From NCBI GenBank assembly GCA_009667805.1, contig CM019066.1, positions 116,054,190 to 116,118,189 of the forward strand: a stretch of DNA of 64,000 bases, given 5' to 3'. The notes beneath the pieces were generated by a model, which worked only from the letters and a program-made list of their open reading frames with translations, searched no databases and was not told the origin of the DNA. Source of the stretch: Leptobrachium leishanense (taxonomy: Eukaryota > Chordata > Amphibia > Anura > Megophryidae). This document shows, in pieces, positions 37,680-48,712 of the stretch. Made by a program: the position numbers and the translations under genes. Position 1 is the stretch's first letter; each line of letters starts with the position of its first letter.

Positions 37680-37865
37680 ATCAAACCCGCGGCAGCCATC
37701 AGGGAGTGACAGCCCATAACATGTTCAGGGGCCCAGTGGCACCAAGGGACCTTGGCCCTTGCCAAACCTAGTGCACAAGATATAAGGGTTCCTCTGTGCC
37801 AGCCAGGACTGGCCCACCAAGATACCAGCAAACTTCCCGGAGGGCCATGGCACCTGTGGCTGGTA
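37680..37865. repeat. Unclassified dispersed repeat, copy 1
   Basis: The sequence starting near gcggcagccatcagggagtg and ending tggctggtaagaga resembles 43380-43578 in the same orientation, at an estimated 65-70 per cent identity. Read on the minus strand, both give a YQPQ...GHSL-like shadow, but with no recognised domain. Family unknown. The rest of 36521-37877 is unassigned intron. Confidence 0.5.
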
Positions 37866-37877
37866 AGAGAACTCTAA

Positions 37878-38216
37878 GGCTGCGGGCACACAAGTGTTTT
37901 TGAGAGCAAAAGGAACGTCGGTGAGAGTGGACGTTCCTTCCACTCTGACGCCAGTCTGGCCACCTCGCTGAGCGCAGTTAGTGCATTCTGCACTACAAAG
38001 CTCGATCCTCCTATGGAGGATCGCACTTTGTAGACCCGTTAACGTCCGTTCTAGCTTTTTGACAGGGAGGCTGAAATCACTTCCGATGGCAGTGCGCGCA
38101 ATTTATGCACACGCTACCCCATGTGCCCCTCACCGTCCTGCCTGTCACAAAGCTGTGATGGACACAGGGAAGTGCAGTCACACGGACGCACTCAGTGCAC
38201 TCGTGTGACTGTAGCC
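37878..38216. mobile_element. Harbinger-type MITE
   Basis: TAA occurs on both sides (37875-37877 and 38217-38219). The ends are ggctgcgggcacacaagtg and, reverse-complemented, ggctacagtcacacgagtg. 339 bp, non-coding; related to the MITE at 6775-7099 by its end sequence. Confidence 0.8.
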
Positions 38217-38640
38217 TAAATCGTCACTGAGGGTGTGATTAGTATTGTTGGCCACCAGGTAGCAGTGATGATTGAATATGTGCTCACCTGGGAATAATTT
38301 GTTATATTCAAAGTGTTTTTATTTGAAAAGAAGTCAGCTGAACAACAAAGAATAATATAGAGGACATCACATAAGAAAGATCTATAAGGCAGGTAAAAAT
38401 TGTGAACGGCAACGATAGAACAGTTAGCAAGGGGAATAATTTATCCTCTTGATGGACCACCGGGGATTTAGCGCACTACCCGTAAAAAAGGTAAGCAAAG
38501 AGCAGGCAAAATGTTTTATTTTAATTAGTTTACTGAAATCAATAGCTGATGGAAGGGGAGCCCCGACTAGTGCTTCAGTAAGGGGCCTCAAGATTTCTGA
38601 TGGCAGCCCTGTCCACATATATACATAAATATATCAGATT

Positions 38641-39400
38641 TGAGTGTTTGTGTTAAGTGCGAGATGATAATTACTAATTGGGGGATAGAAATCTTGGTGA
38701 GTTCCCACACGTTTGTAGGATTTGACCCATGTGTATATACTATATATTGTTGCTACTATGCACACTGTATACAGTTGTGCTCATAAGTTTACATACCCTG
38801 GCAGAATTTATGGGGCACCATTACATACTTGGTGCTAACGTTAGCGCTCAGCTGCGTGAGCGTTAACGTTAGCCCTAGTGGCCCTAACGCGGGCCAACCA
38901 TATTACAATCCAAACACTAACGGTTTAAAAAACCCATTAGCGATTGGAATCTTGCGCTGTACTGTGCGAGGTTACTGTACTTTTGTGCTCCCTATACTTA
39001 ACAAGGGGAGCGCAAAGTGTTAATCAGCGTTAGTATTACAATATACTAACGCTAATTAACGTCCGGCTGCGGTTACCAAAAAGTTAACCACAGCCAGGAC
39101 TTGGTGCTAACGGATTCTGCTGCTGCAGAATCCGTCAGCACCAGCAGTAACACCCCCAAAAAAAATTCAGATACTCACCTCCTATCCCACGACGAAGACC
39201 GCGTCTCGCACCGCCTCCTCCGTCTGGCGGGAGCAGGGAGAGACTGGGGAAAAAGTCTCCCAGTCTCCCCCTGCGGATCACTACGTCGACCTGCCGGATG
39301 TTTGAGTTATGTGCGAGATGATAATTACTAACTGAGGGATAGAAATCTTAGTGAGTTCCCACACTTCCTTCTGTAGGACTTGACCCTTGCATAGAATAAT
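38641..39400. repeat. Direct repeat pair flanking an M-family MITE
   Basis: A segment of about 95 bp (38655-38750, containing gtgcgagatgataattacta and gatagaaatcttggtgagtt) recurs at 39308-39400 with about 90 per cent identity. The segment between them, about 38812-39297, is an M-family MITE. The repeat lies upstream of the Penelope-like endonuclease remnant and may be part of it. Confidence 0.7.
38812..39297. mobile_element. Palindrome-rich MITE family M, copy M3 (incomplete)
   Basis: The left end ggggcaccattacatacttg is followed by a near-palindrome (gctaacgttagcgctcagct, then gcgtgagcgttaacgttagc). A ttaaaaaacccattagcg motif and tacttaacaaggggagcgca follow. The right end is not found before 39300, so the copy is truncated. 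Confidence 0.65.
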
Positions 39401-39594
39401 ATACTTAGGGAACGTCCTTCATGTATTTTCCTCAGTAGAAAGATGAGTATAAAGAGAATCTGGATGAAAGAGCCTTATCAGATCAGTTACTGATCAATTA
39501 TTGGATGATAGATTTAATTATATCTGTTCAATAATGAATCAAACAGATCTAAAATAGGAAAATTATAAAATTTAAGTGTACAAAAAGTGGTGAA

Positions 39595-39807
39595 TTGTTC
39601 CAAATACAGGATTTTATCAACTGCAATAGAAAGGGAGTCATTTATTTATTGGAATGTCCTTGTGGGGCCCTTTATATCGGAAGAACAATGAGTGAAGTGA
39701 AAGTGTGGATTTTGGAGCATTTAAAGAATATAAGAAAGAAGGTAGATTACAGTGCACCCAGTCATTGTAACAATTGTCCAAAGTTCAATATTAAAGAAAT
39801 TTAAACA
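39595..39807 (+). pseudogene. GIY-YIG endonuclease remnant of a Penelope-like element
   Basis: Open for 69 codons: FQIQDFINCNRKGVIYLLEC, PCGALYIGRTMSEVKVWILE, HLKNIRKKVDYSAPSHCNNC, PKFNIKEI. It contains GVIYLLEC and ALYIGRT, the two halves of the GIY-YIG nuclease motif, and a CxxC...C-type cysteine pattern as in Penelope-like retroelements. The reverse transcriptase that normally precedes it is not found intact upstream. It is interrupted downstream by an R1/M-type MITE from about 39828. Non-functional fragment. Confidence 0.78.
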
Positions 39808-39827
39808 GATTGGCATTGATTTACAGG

Positions 39828-40311
39828 GTTATTCAGAGAGCACCGAAATGTCACCGACTCTATGAAGGCTCGTCCTGTCGGGTCACGTGACAGTCAGGAT
39901 CTTGCCTCTCTCGAGATATTGCTGGTCAGCGGAGTGATCGCAGAGGGAGACTGGGGACTTTTTTCCCCAGTCTCACTCTGCTCCTGGCAGCCAGAAGCAG
40001 CGGATCGGGCCACCGTTCTCGCCACGGGATGAGAGGTGAGTATTTGATTTTTGGGTTTTTCTCAGCTGATGTTAATGGATTCTGCAGCAGCTCTGAGCCA
40101 GTGTTAACTTTTTTTAGTTTGCGACAGCTCTTTGTAAATAGCGGTAGGACCTTGTAGCTCGCGATAAGAAGCGCCAATATGATTTGCGAACGGGTTTTTT
40201 AACCCGTTAGCGATTCGGAGGTGATCTATGCGGTGCGCTGTCACCTCTTTAAAGCTAGCTCAAGCACTCATTTATGTGAGTGCTAGCTTTAAGGAGTTGA
40301 TAGGGCTCCCC
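39828..40311. mobile_element. MITE with R1-like left end and M-like interior, copy M4
   Basis: The left end cagggttattcagagagcac is R1-like, but the interior (ggagtgatcgcagagggaga, aacgggttttttaacccgtt, gcgattcggaggtgatctat) is that of family M, and the right end reads gatagggctccc. It may be a chimera of two insertions. It separates the GIY-YIG remnant from the 3' part of the Penelope-like element. Confidence 0.6.
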
Positions 40312-41350
40312 TCGGATTAATTGGTGGTACATAAAGGTTTTTGGTATGATTTTAATAGACCTTTTTGTTTTTTTTAGATTTTTTATTTGTGTTTTTAGCT
40401 TTGTTGATCCAGTGTGAAATTTATAACCTGACTTTGTGTATGGAACTGCATAAGTATTTACATTAAGGACTGTCATCGCCATCATATGCAAGAGATCCAC
40501 CGGTTAATTAACAGAATAGAGGTGGAAAATGTAAGGAATGGGCAGGAGGAAGCTTCAGGACGGCGATTGAACAGACGTGCAGGCGCTGGAGACTTTCCAA
40601 GATGGTGCTGGATTAACGTTAATGACGTTTTTAGAAAAGGACGTGGAGAGCTTAGGTCACGATGACATCAGAAGTGAGGGACGAGGAACATTCCAGCAGT
40701 GGAAAGCGGAAGTCATTGGAGGAGAACACAAAAAAACCCTGCGATGTCGGCGTTATAAAATCGGGACATTCATAGTGCAATTTTATCTGAGGAAGTGGGC
40801 TACAGCCCCACGAAACGTGTTAGAGGAGTTACTTTGTATTTTATCCATCTGGATATTAATAAAACCCGTTTCTAGCACTTGAAGCGGCTTACGGTGGCTC
40901 ATATTTTATTCATGACCGAGTCCAGCACTATACCAGAATCAATATCTACGCAGCGTTGATTACTGGATTACGCTGGAAATTTTCTGCTGACTACAGGTTG
41001 GCATATCTAGGATCTCAGGTCACTATGACAGATGAGCGGTAACAACACCATTATTTCTACGGGCTTACATTATACATGCTTCTAGTGAGTGCGATATATA
41101 GGGGGCCAGTTGTGTTCTTGTATTTAAACTGTATTCCACTATGATCTGTATGTTAATACTTTGTTTCATGTCTGGTTATTTCCCATATTTTCTATATTGA
41201 TCTATTTTTTTGGTTACACGTCGGGAGGAGGAGACGTTGGGGATAACCAAGATATGAATTTTTATAAATTATATTTATTGGTGCTGGTTTGTACATTATA
41301 TTTTGTGCAATGTCAAATTGTGGCTCTGACCTTGTTGTTGATGTAGAATT
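40312..41350 (+). mobile_element. Probable 3' part of a Penelope-like element
   Basis: The sequence continues after the MITE with the wording typical of such 3' regions (ctgaggaagtgggctacagc, then cccacgaaacgtgttagagg). The extent is uncertain and no coding is left. From about 40880 to 41586 I see nothing else definite. Confidence 0.5.
40787..40820 (+). ncRNA. Hammerhead-ribozyme-like motif in Penelope-like 3' sequence
   Basis: The sequence ctgaggaagtgggctacagc followed by cccacgaaacgtgt has the order CTGAGGA, a G/C-rich hairpin (gtggg with cccac), then GAAA. That resembles the conserved hammerhead core CUGANGA-stem II-GAAA. There is one extra A between the core and the stem. It lies downstream of the GIY-YIG remnant; Penelope-like elements are known to carry hammerhead motifs. 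Stem I and the cleavage site were not resolved, so activity is not claimed. Confidence 0.45.
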
Positions 41351-41586
41351 AGGTTTCGGATGGGTAGGGTAGTGGTAAAGCCATTGATCTACAACAGCAA
41401 AGCAGGTTTGGATCCTAGACAGACCACCAGATCAGCAGGTTTCTGCTGCTCTACAACAATGGAGAACAGATCTCTGCCCTACAACTGTGGCAAAGTGTTC
41501 AATCCCACCCGCATGACTTCTGCTCTACAACCGTGGAAAGCAGATTCTTGGGCAAGACACCTTACTATGGGCACTATCGTGTGCCG

Positions 41587-42240
41587 CTAGCTAAAACCAG
41601 GACTCTAAGGGGAAAAATTAGAGATCGCTAATATCCCCTTTGCGTCCCGGTTTCACCAGCAGATTATGGGGCAGGCGCTGAGTCTAGCTGCCTACTCCAT
41701 AGCGGCCACTAGACTTGCAGATGCTGGGGGCAGCGCTAACGCGCCGGGTCACATGACCATAAGGATTTCGCCTCTTGCGAGATCCTCCTGGTCGGCAGAG
41801 TGATCACGGAGGGAAACTGGGGACTTTTTTTCCCCCAGTCTCACTCTGCTCCCAGCGGCCAGAAGCAGCGGATCGGGCCGCTGTTCTCACCCAGAATAAG
41901 AGGTGCGTATTTGATTGGGGGGGGGGGCTTTTGAGCTGCAGCTAACTAATTTTGCAGAAGTGGAATCAGTTAGCAACACTTCTGAGTTGGTGTTAACTTT
42001 GTCAGTTAGGATCACTTGGTGCTAACGCTAGTTAATCTGTGCTTGCACTTTGCGCTCCCCATGTTGGGTATAGGGAGATCAAAGTACAGTAAACTCGCGC
42101 TATGAATCCTCGCATATTAACAAGCGCCAACAGGTTTTTTTAACCAGTTAGCGAATTGGAGGTGATCTCTGCGGCGCGCTGTCACATCCTTTAAGCTAGT
42201 GTTAACGTGAGTGCTAGTGTTAGCTTGTAGGAGGGAATAG
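41587..42240. mobile_element. Palindrome-rich MITE family M, copy M5
   Basis: Internal signatures are those of M1 and M2: attatggggcaggcgctgag, ctccccatgttgggtatagg, tttttttaaccagttagcga and a paired gctagtgttaacgtgagtgc. The right end reads gaatagagccct; the left end is less clear. Confidence 0.65.
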
Positions 42241-43379
42241 AGCCCTTTGTATATATACTCTCCTCCCTTGGAATACATAAATCCCTGTACATATTTGAAA
42301 CTGAGGAAAATCTCAATGTATCCACCTTAAATAAAATAAATATACTCTCCACAATTATTTGCTAGCTTAAATACCTTCAAGTTCATAACAAGACATGTTG
42401 CTCAATAGAAATGAAGGGAAGAGGAATTGGAGACCCTTGTTTTAACTGTAAAATCAAAATTCATCCCAACCACCACCTTTTCATTCAGCCACGTTTACGC
42501 TAACATTTTTAGGTGTTGCAGGTTACAAAAACCAGCTCCCTCAAATTTTCATTGTAAGTTATTAGCCTGAGATAAAAGACGGGGCGGCAAAATTTCATTG
42601 AAAGCCTCGGAAAAATACTGGTAAATTTTTCAGATGTAAACAAACATGTCTAAAATCCTTTGGAAAATAATAGAATAATGATTGCATTTCATGTGATTCA
42701 TCTATGTTTTTTGACTCCTACACCTGAAAGAAAATAAAACACATCTGAAAGCCATTTGATTCAGAAGCAGGCGGGGGATATTAAAAAAGTGTGGTCTTCA
42801 TGGGTGAATGAGTGAGCAAGCAACAAAACCACAAATTTAAAAAAAAACAAGAAGAAATATATTCTGGATAAAATTATTTGGACATTTCAGATGGTGGTGA
42901 TATGCAAAGTACACATAAACTTCATCAAGTGCTATTTATAAAACATATGAGGTTTAACCTCCATTGTATGAAATGACTGATTTATATGCCTCTTGGTCCC
43001 AGACAGTGAATGTATAGCCAGCAACCCCCTTTTTTTTTATATTTGCTTGCTCAGATGATCGCATGGATAATTAAAAGCCACTGATATATGACAGGCAGAA
43101 TAAAAATTTCAGTACTACACTGAAAAATGTGTGGTTTTGTCTGCTATTTAACAAAGAATTATAGAGTGAAAAAAAATTATTAAAGGGATACTCTATGCAT
43201 TGTTACCACACTGCTATTTGACCGGCCAGGAGTGCCTTCACCTCTCTCCCCTTAACAGGGGGGGATCTCAGAGGGCTGATACAGCCCTCTAAGTGCAGGG
43301 CATTAGTCCCTCTCAGACCTTTAGCACTGTGCTTAGGTTCCTGGCTATCAGTACCTTCAGGAGCTAGCTTGAACGACCA
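42241..43379. other. Intron sequence with one TTAA-type MITE end
   Basis: AT-rich intron. A left end agggatactctatgcattgt, preceded by TTAA (43190-43193), marks a further member of the TTAA family, but its right end was not found. Nothing else recognised. Confidence 0.45.
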
Positions 43380-43578
43380 AGGCCACCATTGAGGGGGTGA
43401 CAGTCCATGATATGTTTAGGGTTCCAGTGACTCCAGGGGAAGCCCTGGCACTTGCCAACTCCTGGGCAGCTTGCTAAAGTGCCACAGATGTAAGGGGTCC
43501 TCCATGACACCAAGGACCAGCTCAACGAGATATCAACAAATTTCCGGGTGGGCCGCAGCATCTGCGGCTGGTAAGAAC
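43380..43578. repeat. Unclassified dispersed repeat, copy 2
   Basis: Similar to 37680-37865 in the same orientation, including ggctggtaaga at the right border and gtgacagtccatgatatgtt near the left. Diverged; no known family recognised. Confidence 0.5.
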
Positions 43579-43892
43579 ACTATCTTCACTGTGTGAAAAA
43601 TTGATATGGTCTGCACGAGGCAAAGGTACATACTGAGCACACTCCAACTAGGGAACATTTTTTATCCCTTTCCTGGACCTCCATGGATTTAACCCATTCC
43701 CTGATAAAATTTGTGATTGTCCCTACAAACAGCCATTTAGAAATTGTTTAAATATATGCGAAAGAGAACAAAAAAGGTGTGGAGGGAAGAATTTCTTAAA
43801 CTAAATTAAAAATAAAAGCTACCAATCATATCTTTACAGTCTCCTCAAAATCATAGATTAAAAAAAGACTAGAAAAAAAATATTTTCATATA

Positions 43893-45495
43893 CAGTTGTG
43901 TTCAAAATTATTCAACCCCCAATGCTGTAAAGGGTTTTAGGGAATTTAGTGTACATTTGAAATTGTATTCAGAATGAAATCCTACAAGGACTTTTTAAAG
44001 AACCATATGCAACTAAAATGACATCAATTGGTTTTGTAATACAGTAGTAAATGTTTCTTTTGTGAATTCTTCATTGACACAATTATTCAACCCCTTAAAG
44101 ACTACCACTCTGAAGAACAGAGGTTCATTCAAGTGTTTTCAATCAGGTATTGAAAACACCTGTGGATGTCACGGAGCAGCAATAAAGCATAATAAGCACC
44201 AAATAGGCAGCTTTAAAATGACTGTGATACTCAGCTCCTTCTAGACATTTACTGGTGTGGTTACAAACATGGTGAAGTCAAGAGAATGGTCCAGGAAGAC
44301 AAGAGAAGAGGTGATTACTCTTCACAGGAAGGGCAATGGCTATAAGAAGATTGCAAAGATGTTAAACATACCAAGAGAGACCATAGGAAGCATCATTCGC
44401 AAATTCAAGGCAAAGGGCACTGTTGAAACGCTACCTGGTCGTGGCAGAAAGACTGCTGTGCGCTACCTGAAGCGTAGAGTGGAGAAAAGTCCCCGTGTGA
44501 CTGCTGAGGAACTGAGAAAAGATTTGTCAGATGTGGGTACTGAAGTTTCAGCTCAGACAATACGGCGCACACTGCGTAATGAAGGCCTCCATGCCAGAAC
44601 TCCCAGGCACACCCCCTTGCTGTCTCCAAAGAATAAGAAGAGTCGACTGCAGTATGCCAAAAGTCATGTAGACAAACCACAGAAGTTTTGGGATAGTGTT
44701 CTGTGGACTGATGAAACAAAATTAGAACTGTTTGGGCCCATGGATCAACGCTATGTTTGGAGGAGGAAGAACAAGGCCTATGAAGAAAAGAACACCTTGC
44801 CTACTGTGAAGCATGGCGGGGGGTCAATCATGCTTTTGGGGCTGTTTTGCTTCTGCAGGTACAGGGAAGCTTCAGCGTGTGCAAGGTACCATGAATTCTC
44901 TTCAGTACCAGGAGATATTGGATGACAATGTGATGCAGTCCGTCACAAACCTGAGGCTTGGGAGACGTTGGACCTTTCAACAGGACAATGATCCCAAGCA
45001 TACCTCCAAGTCCACTAGAGCATGGTTGCAGATTAAAGGCTGGAACATTTTGGAGTGGCCATCGCAGTCACCTGACTTAAATCCGATTGAGAACCTCTGG
45101 TGGGACTTAAAGAAAGCAGTTGCAGTGCGCAAACCTAAGAATGTGACTGAACTGGAGGCTTTTGCCCATGACGAATGGGCGAAGATACCCGTAGATCGCT
45201 GCAAGACACTTGTGTCAAGCTATGCTTCACGTTTAAAAGCTGTTATAACTGTAAAAGGATGTTGTACTAAGTACTAAGATTGAATGTCACTTGGGGGTTG
45301 AATAAAACTGATAATGATGTGAGCACAGAAAAGACATTTGTGGTTATTTCATTATAAATGTTATGTTATATTTGTCTGACCTACACGTGCCTCTTTGATT
45401 TAATTGTAAGCAAGATGACTGAATGATCAAAATCAATGTCAAACTGGCCAAAACACTCAATTTCAGTGGGGGTTGAATAATTTTGAACACAACTG
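43893..45495 (+). mobile_element. Tc1-like transposon D
   Basis: Ends identical to element C (cagttgtgttcaaaattatt), with a TA on each side (43891-43892 and 45496-45497). 1603 bp. It differs from C by few substitutions and by small indels, the largest being 15 bp near the start of the transposase. Confidence 0.93.
44269..45277 (+). pseudogene. Tc1 transposase (element D), one frameshift
   Basis: It starts at ATG 44269 (MVKSREWSRKTREEVITLHR). A GTG 12 bp upstream is in frame, but the ATG fits the family start. The N-terminal helix-turn-helix and the first catalytic aspartate ([13 protein letters not shown]) are in one frame to about 44840. There an extra T in gcttttggggctg shifts the frame. 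The second part ([54 protein letters not shown]) continues to the stop at 45277. The single disabling change differs from the one in copy C. Confidence 0.92.
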
Positions 45496-45590
45496 TATAT
45501 AGAAGGATTCAACCCCTTCAAGATTATCCAGCCACATGTTAAGAGTGAAAACTAACTGTAAAAGAAGATTCAACAGAGACAAAAAACTAT

Positions 45591-46304
45591 GGGCCAAATT
45601 ACATACTTGGTGCTAACGTTAGCGCTCACCTGCGTGAGCGTTAACGTTAGCTCAAGTATTTTCCGCATATCACAATCCAAACGCTAATGGGTTAAGTAAC
45701 CAGTTAGCGTTTGGTATCTTGTGCTTTTCAGCGAGAGGTTACTGTACTTTGTGCTCCCTATACTTAACATGGGGAGCGCAAAGTGTTAATCAGTGTTAGG
45801 ATTACAAAGTCCTAACGCTGATTAACGTCCGGCTGCGGTTAACAAAAAGTTAACCAGAGCCAGGACTTAGTGCTAACGGATTCCGCTGGTGCATAATCGG
45901 TTAGCATCAGCCAACAAAATAAAAAAAATAATCGTATACTCACCTCCTGTCCCGCGGCGAGGACCGTGGCTCGGTCCGCCTCCTCAGTCCGGCGGGAGCA
46001 GGGAAAGACTGGGGGGAAAAGTCCCCCCAGTCTCCCCCTGCGTATCACGACGCTGACTGGCCAGATCTCGCAAGGCGAGATCCGGCCAGGTCATGTGACT
46101 GACGGCGTCTGGCTCAATGGAGCCCTATGGACTCCATTGAGAGGATGCGGGCATCTGCGCTTAGTGCCCGCAGGCAATGCAGGCAGCTTTTTTAGCGCCT
46201 GCATTGTAATCTAGCGCTAAACCGCGGGCGCTTGGGGGAAAACTGCGGGCACAGTTTTTCCTCACTAGTGCCCGCGTTTTAGCGCTAGTATTGTAATTTA
46301 GCCC
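45591..46304. mobile_element. Palindrome-rich MITE family M, copy M6
   Basis: The best-preserved copy. The ends are gggccaaattacatacttgg and, reverse-complemented, gggctaaattacaatacta. TAT flanks both sides (45588-45590 and 46305-46307). Near the left end is an 18-bp-arm near-palindrome (gctaacgttagcgctcac ... gtgagcgttaacgttagc). Shared inner blocks are tacttaacatggggagcgca and taacgtccggctgcggttaa. 714 bp, non-coding. Confidence 0.85.
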
Positions 46305-46307
46305 TAT

Positions 46308-47640
46308 ATTAATTAAATCAAATTCTAAAAATGCAGCGTTTAAACCCAATTGAATTATTTAATTTGTAAATAGCTAGCATACCTCTACAGTTTTAAAACA
46401 TACTATTTTATTGTAAAAAACAAAAATTGGTGATGTTGCGCTAAATGAAGTAAAAAAACTTTTGTAAGTCTATATTATAAGCATGCTAATATGCACAGCA
46501 AGAAGAGGAAAAAAGTTTTTTTCTTTTTCTCTATAGTTCGTTCAATAAATATCCAGTCTCTGTTGTAAAAAGAAAATTTGGCAAATTCTTCCAATACTTT
46601 AAAACGAACGACCACTTCTTTGGCGAATCTTCATTAAGGGTATATATCTCGAGAATCGAGTGACCACCTTGGAAGCAGCCCGGGAGCTCCGGGTGGTTCG
46701 TTTTTTTAAAGGCTTGACAGGACGCGATGTTTTTATCTGGCAGTGGGTGAGACCAATTCCTATACCCATTACCTATACTCTGCACGTATATCATGTCAGT
46801 GTATTTTAATATCTATCAATAAAAGGTATAACACTATTGAGATTTCTCTTTTCTCGAGATATATACCCTTAATGAAGATACATTTTTTTGTATTTTTATA
46901 AATTAAAATATATAGAACTGATTGAGATATATATATATATTTCAATCTCTCAATCAAGAGGTGCAGTTTAACATATTAACCCTGACCCAACAAGAAAAGA
47001 TCTTTTTTTTTTAAAGTATGAATGCATAAACAAAAACAAATAGAATAGAACATTTCATTATAATTTTAAAAAATAAATGTATAAATCTGTGAAAAAAGTA
47101 CCAATGACAAACTCTAATTTTTAAGGAAACCTTTGGTTTTATATAAACAGGATTAATTTGGGATCAGACCATACAATTCAAGAAAGAGGCTTAAAAGATG
47201 GAGAATTGTTGGGTTCTCATGGAGAAAAAAAATGTCCTAATAAAACCCTCCAAAAACATAAGATATGAAGCACTGCATGTGCAGGCTGTAAAGTGTACAA
47301 ATAAACAGTGTTCCTTGACCAAATAGATTAGCTCTTGGTAGTGGCCTGAGTCTGTAAAAGTGATGACTTCTTTGAATTTTCATGAAGCTTGAAGCTATTG
47401 TTCAGTCCCATCTAGCACTCCCAGAGGACTGCATGGCTTGATTATCATTGATTATGTTAATTTCTCAGTGCCTGCTGCACTATACAGGACCGGACAGGCA
47501 ATTAATTAATTCACTAAGACTCTAGTCCAGACCATTATAAAATCTGATAATCACCAACGTGATTTTAATCAAAGATCTCCATGCCTCAGTAAATAAACCA
47601 AGTGCATTAGAAGCAGTGTCAGCTGACAGCAACAAAATAT
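46308..47640. other. Intron sequence, mostly unassigned
   Basis: AT-rich intron with the perfect inverted repeat at 46629-46877, described separately. No exon was recognised. Confidence 0.5.
46629..46877. repeat. Perfect 27-bp inverted repeat with a 195-bp spacer
   Basis: 46629-46655 (cttcattaagggtatatatc, then tcgagaa) is the exact reverse complement of 46851-46877. The spacer has a second short hairpin (accaccttggaagcagcccg, then ggagctccgggtggt). The arms sit in otherwise single-copy-looking sequence. Could be a small MITE, but no target duplication is obvious. Confidence 0.8.
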
Positions 47641-47687
47641 ATATATATTGTTCAATTCCATGATTTTGGTCAATTTAGCTTTCAGAC

Positions 47688-47714
47688 CTGAGGAAGAGAG
47701 GAATCCTCTCGAAA
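47688..47714 (+). ncRNA. Second hammerhead-like motif in a dispersed repeat
   Basis: CTGAGGA (47688-47694) is followed by a six-base-pair hairpin, gagagg-aat-cctctc (47696-47710), and GAAA (47711-47714), in the order of the hammerhead core CUGANGA-stem II-GAAA. As at 40787 there is an extra A before the stem. The context (acgttagtccaataaaaaag) looks like the 3' end of a retroelement, possibly Penelope-like. Catalysis is not shown. Confidence 0.45.
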
Positions 47715-47778
47715 GCTTGTCTTTTAAATGTAACGTTAGTCCAATAAAAAAGGTATCACTGCATACTGCTATTCTCGT

Positions 47779-47780
<2 letters not shown>

Positions 47781-47809
<29 letters not shown>
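47781..47809. repeat. TA dinucleotide microsatellite
   Basis: Uninterrupted run of alternating t and a, about 29 bases, between a retroelement-like 3' fragment and a MITE. Confidence 0.9.
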
Positions 47810-47810
<1 letters not shown>

Positions 47811-47812
<2 letters not shown>

Positions 47813-48570
47813 GATACTCGAGTATACCACTAGATTTTGGTGACAAAATTTTACCTTAAAATTGGAGGGGTCGCGTTATAGTCGAGACATCTGCATCGCG
47901 TGTAAAAACAAAAAAAAGTTGCCTTGCTCTGGATCTCAAGTCTCCCGGAAGTTCCGTTAGTCTCGTTTAAGGCCCCGTTTACACCTGGGCGTTTTACAGC
48001 ACGTAGGAACGCGCTGTAAAATGCCCCACGCCCAAAGAAGTACATGAGATTCTTTGGGGCGTATTGCAGCGTGTTCGCGGTCATAGACTGCAGTTTGGGG
48101 CATGACATTCACATTTGCGCAATACTCGCAACAAAAACGTGCGTATTATGCGCATATGAAAAACGCTGAGGTGTGAACGGGGCCTTAGTGAATGCGGGCT
48201 CCCTGATGCTTGCAAACACTTCAGGAACTCCCGGATTTGGGAGAGGTGGGATCCATCACGGCCAGAGGGCAAGCTCGGTTTAAGCCAATCATACACCTTG
48301 CTCGCCTCCGCCGGCCATCTAATCGCTAGTAAAGAAGACGGGTGGCCGACGACTTCATACTTAGTAATAACTGCAATCATTCTAGAGCAGAACACCCTGG
48401 CCTGAGGGGGAGCCTGACTGTGTTAAGAGAACCTGGAAGGATTTTAATTGTTTACCGGTACAGTAAAATTTTGTTCCTCGCGTTATATTCGAGTCTTGAG
48501 TATTCTCTCATTTCCATAATAAATCTCTATCCATCGCGTTATATTCGGGTCGCGAATACTCGAGTATCTA
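47811..48570. mobile_element. MITE with TAGATACTCGAGTAT ends
   Basis: The left end tagatactcgagtataccac and the right end, reverse-complemented (tagatactcgagtattcgcg), are inverted repeats. Internal cgcgttata blocks also occur in both halves. It is interrupted by the Harbinger MITE at 47971-48184. TA occurs at the borders, consistent with a Tc/mariner-superfamily MITE, but the superfamily is uncertain. Confidence 0.7.
47971..48184. mobile_element. Harbinger-type MITE nested in the previous element
   Basis: The ends are ggccccgtttacacctgggc and, reverse-complemented, ggccccgttcacacctcagc. A TTA/TAA trinucleotide lies at each side. 214 bp, with acgtgc and gtaaaa words as in the MITE at 30567-30863. 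Confidence 0.78.
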
Positions 48571-48710
48571 CGGTACCTGTAAATACACACTTACATATTG
48601 GATGCATTGTGATAGTTTTACAAATAAAATTTGTTTAAAAGGACACTCCAAGAATTGTTACTTATTGTGCTCAATATTGGCATAGATATTTCCAAAAATT
48701 GCTGCATCTA

Positions 48711-48712
<2 letters not shown>

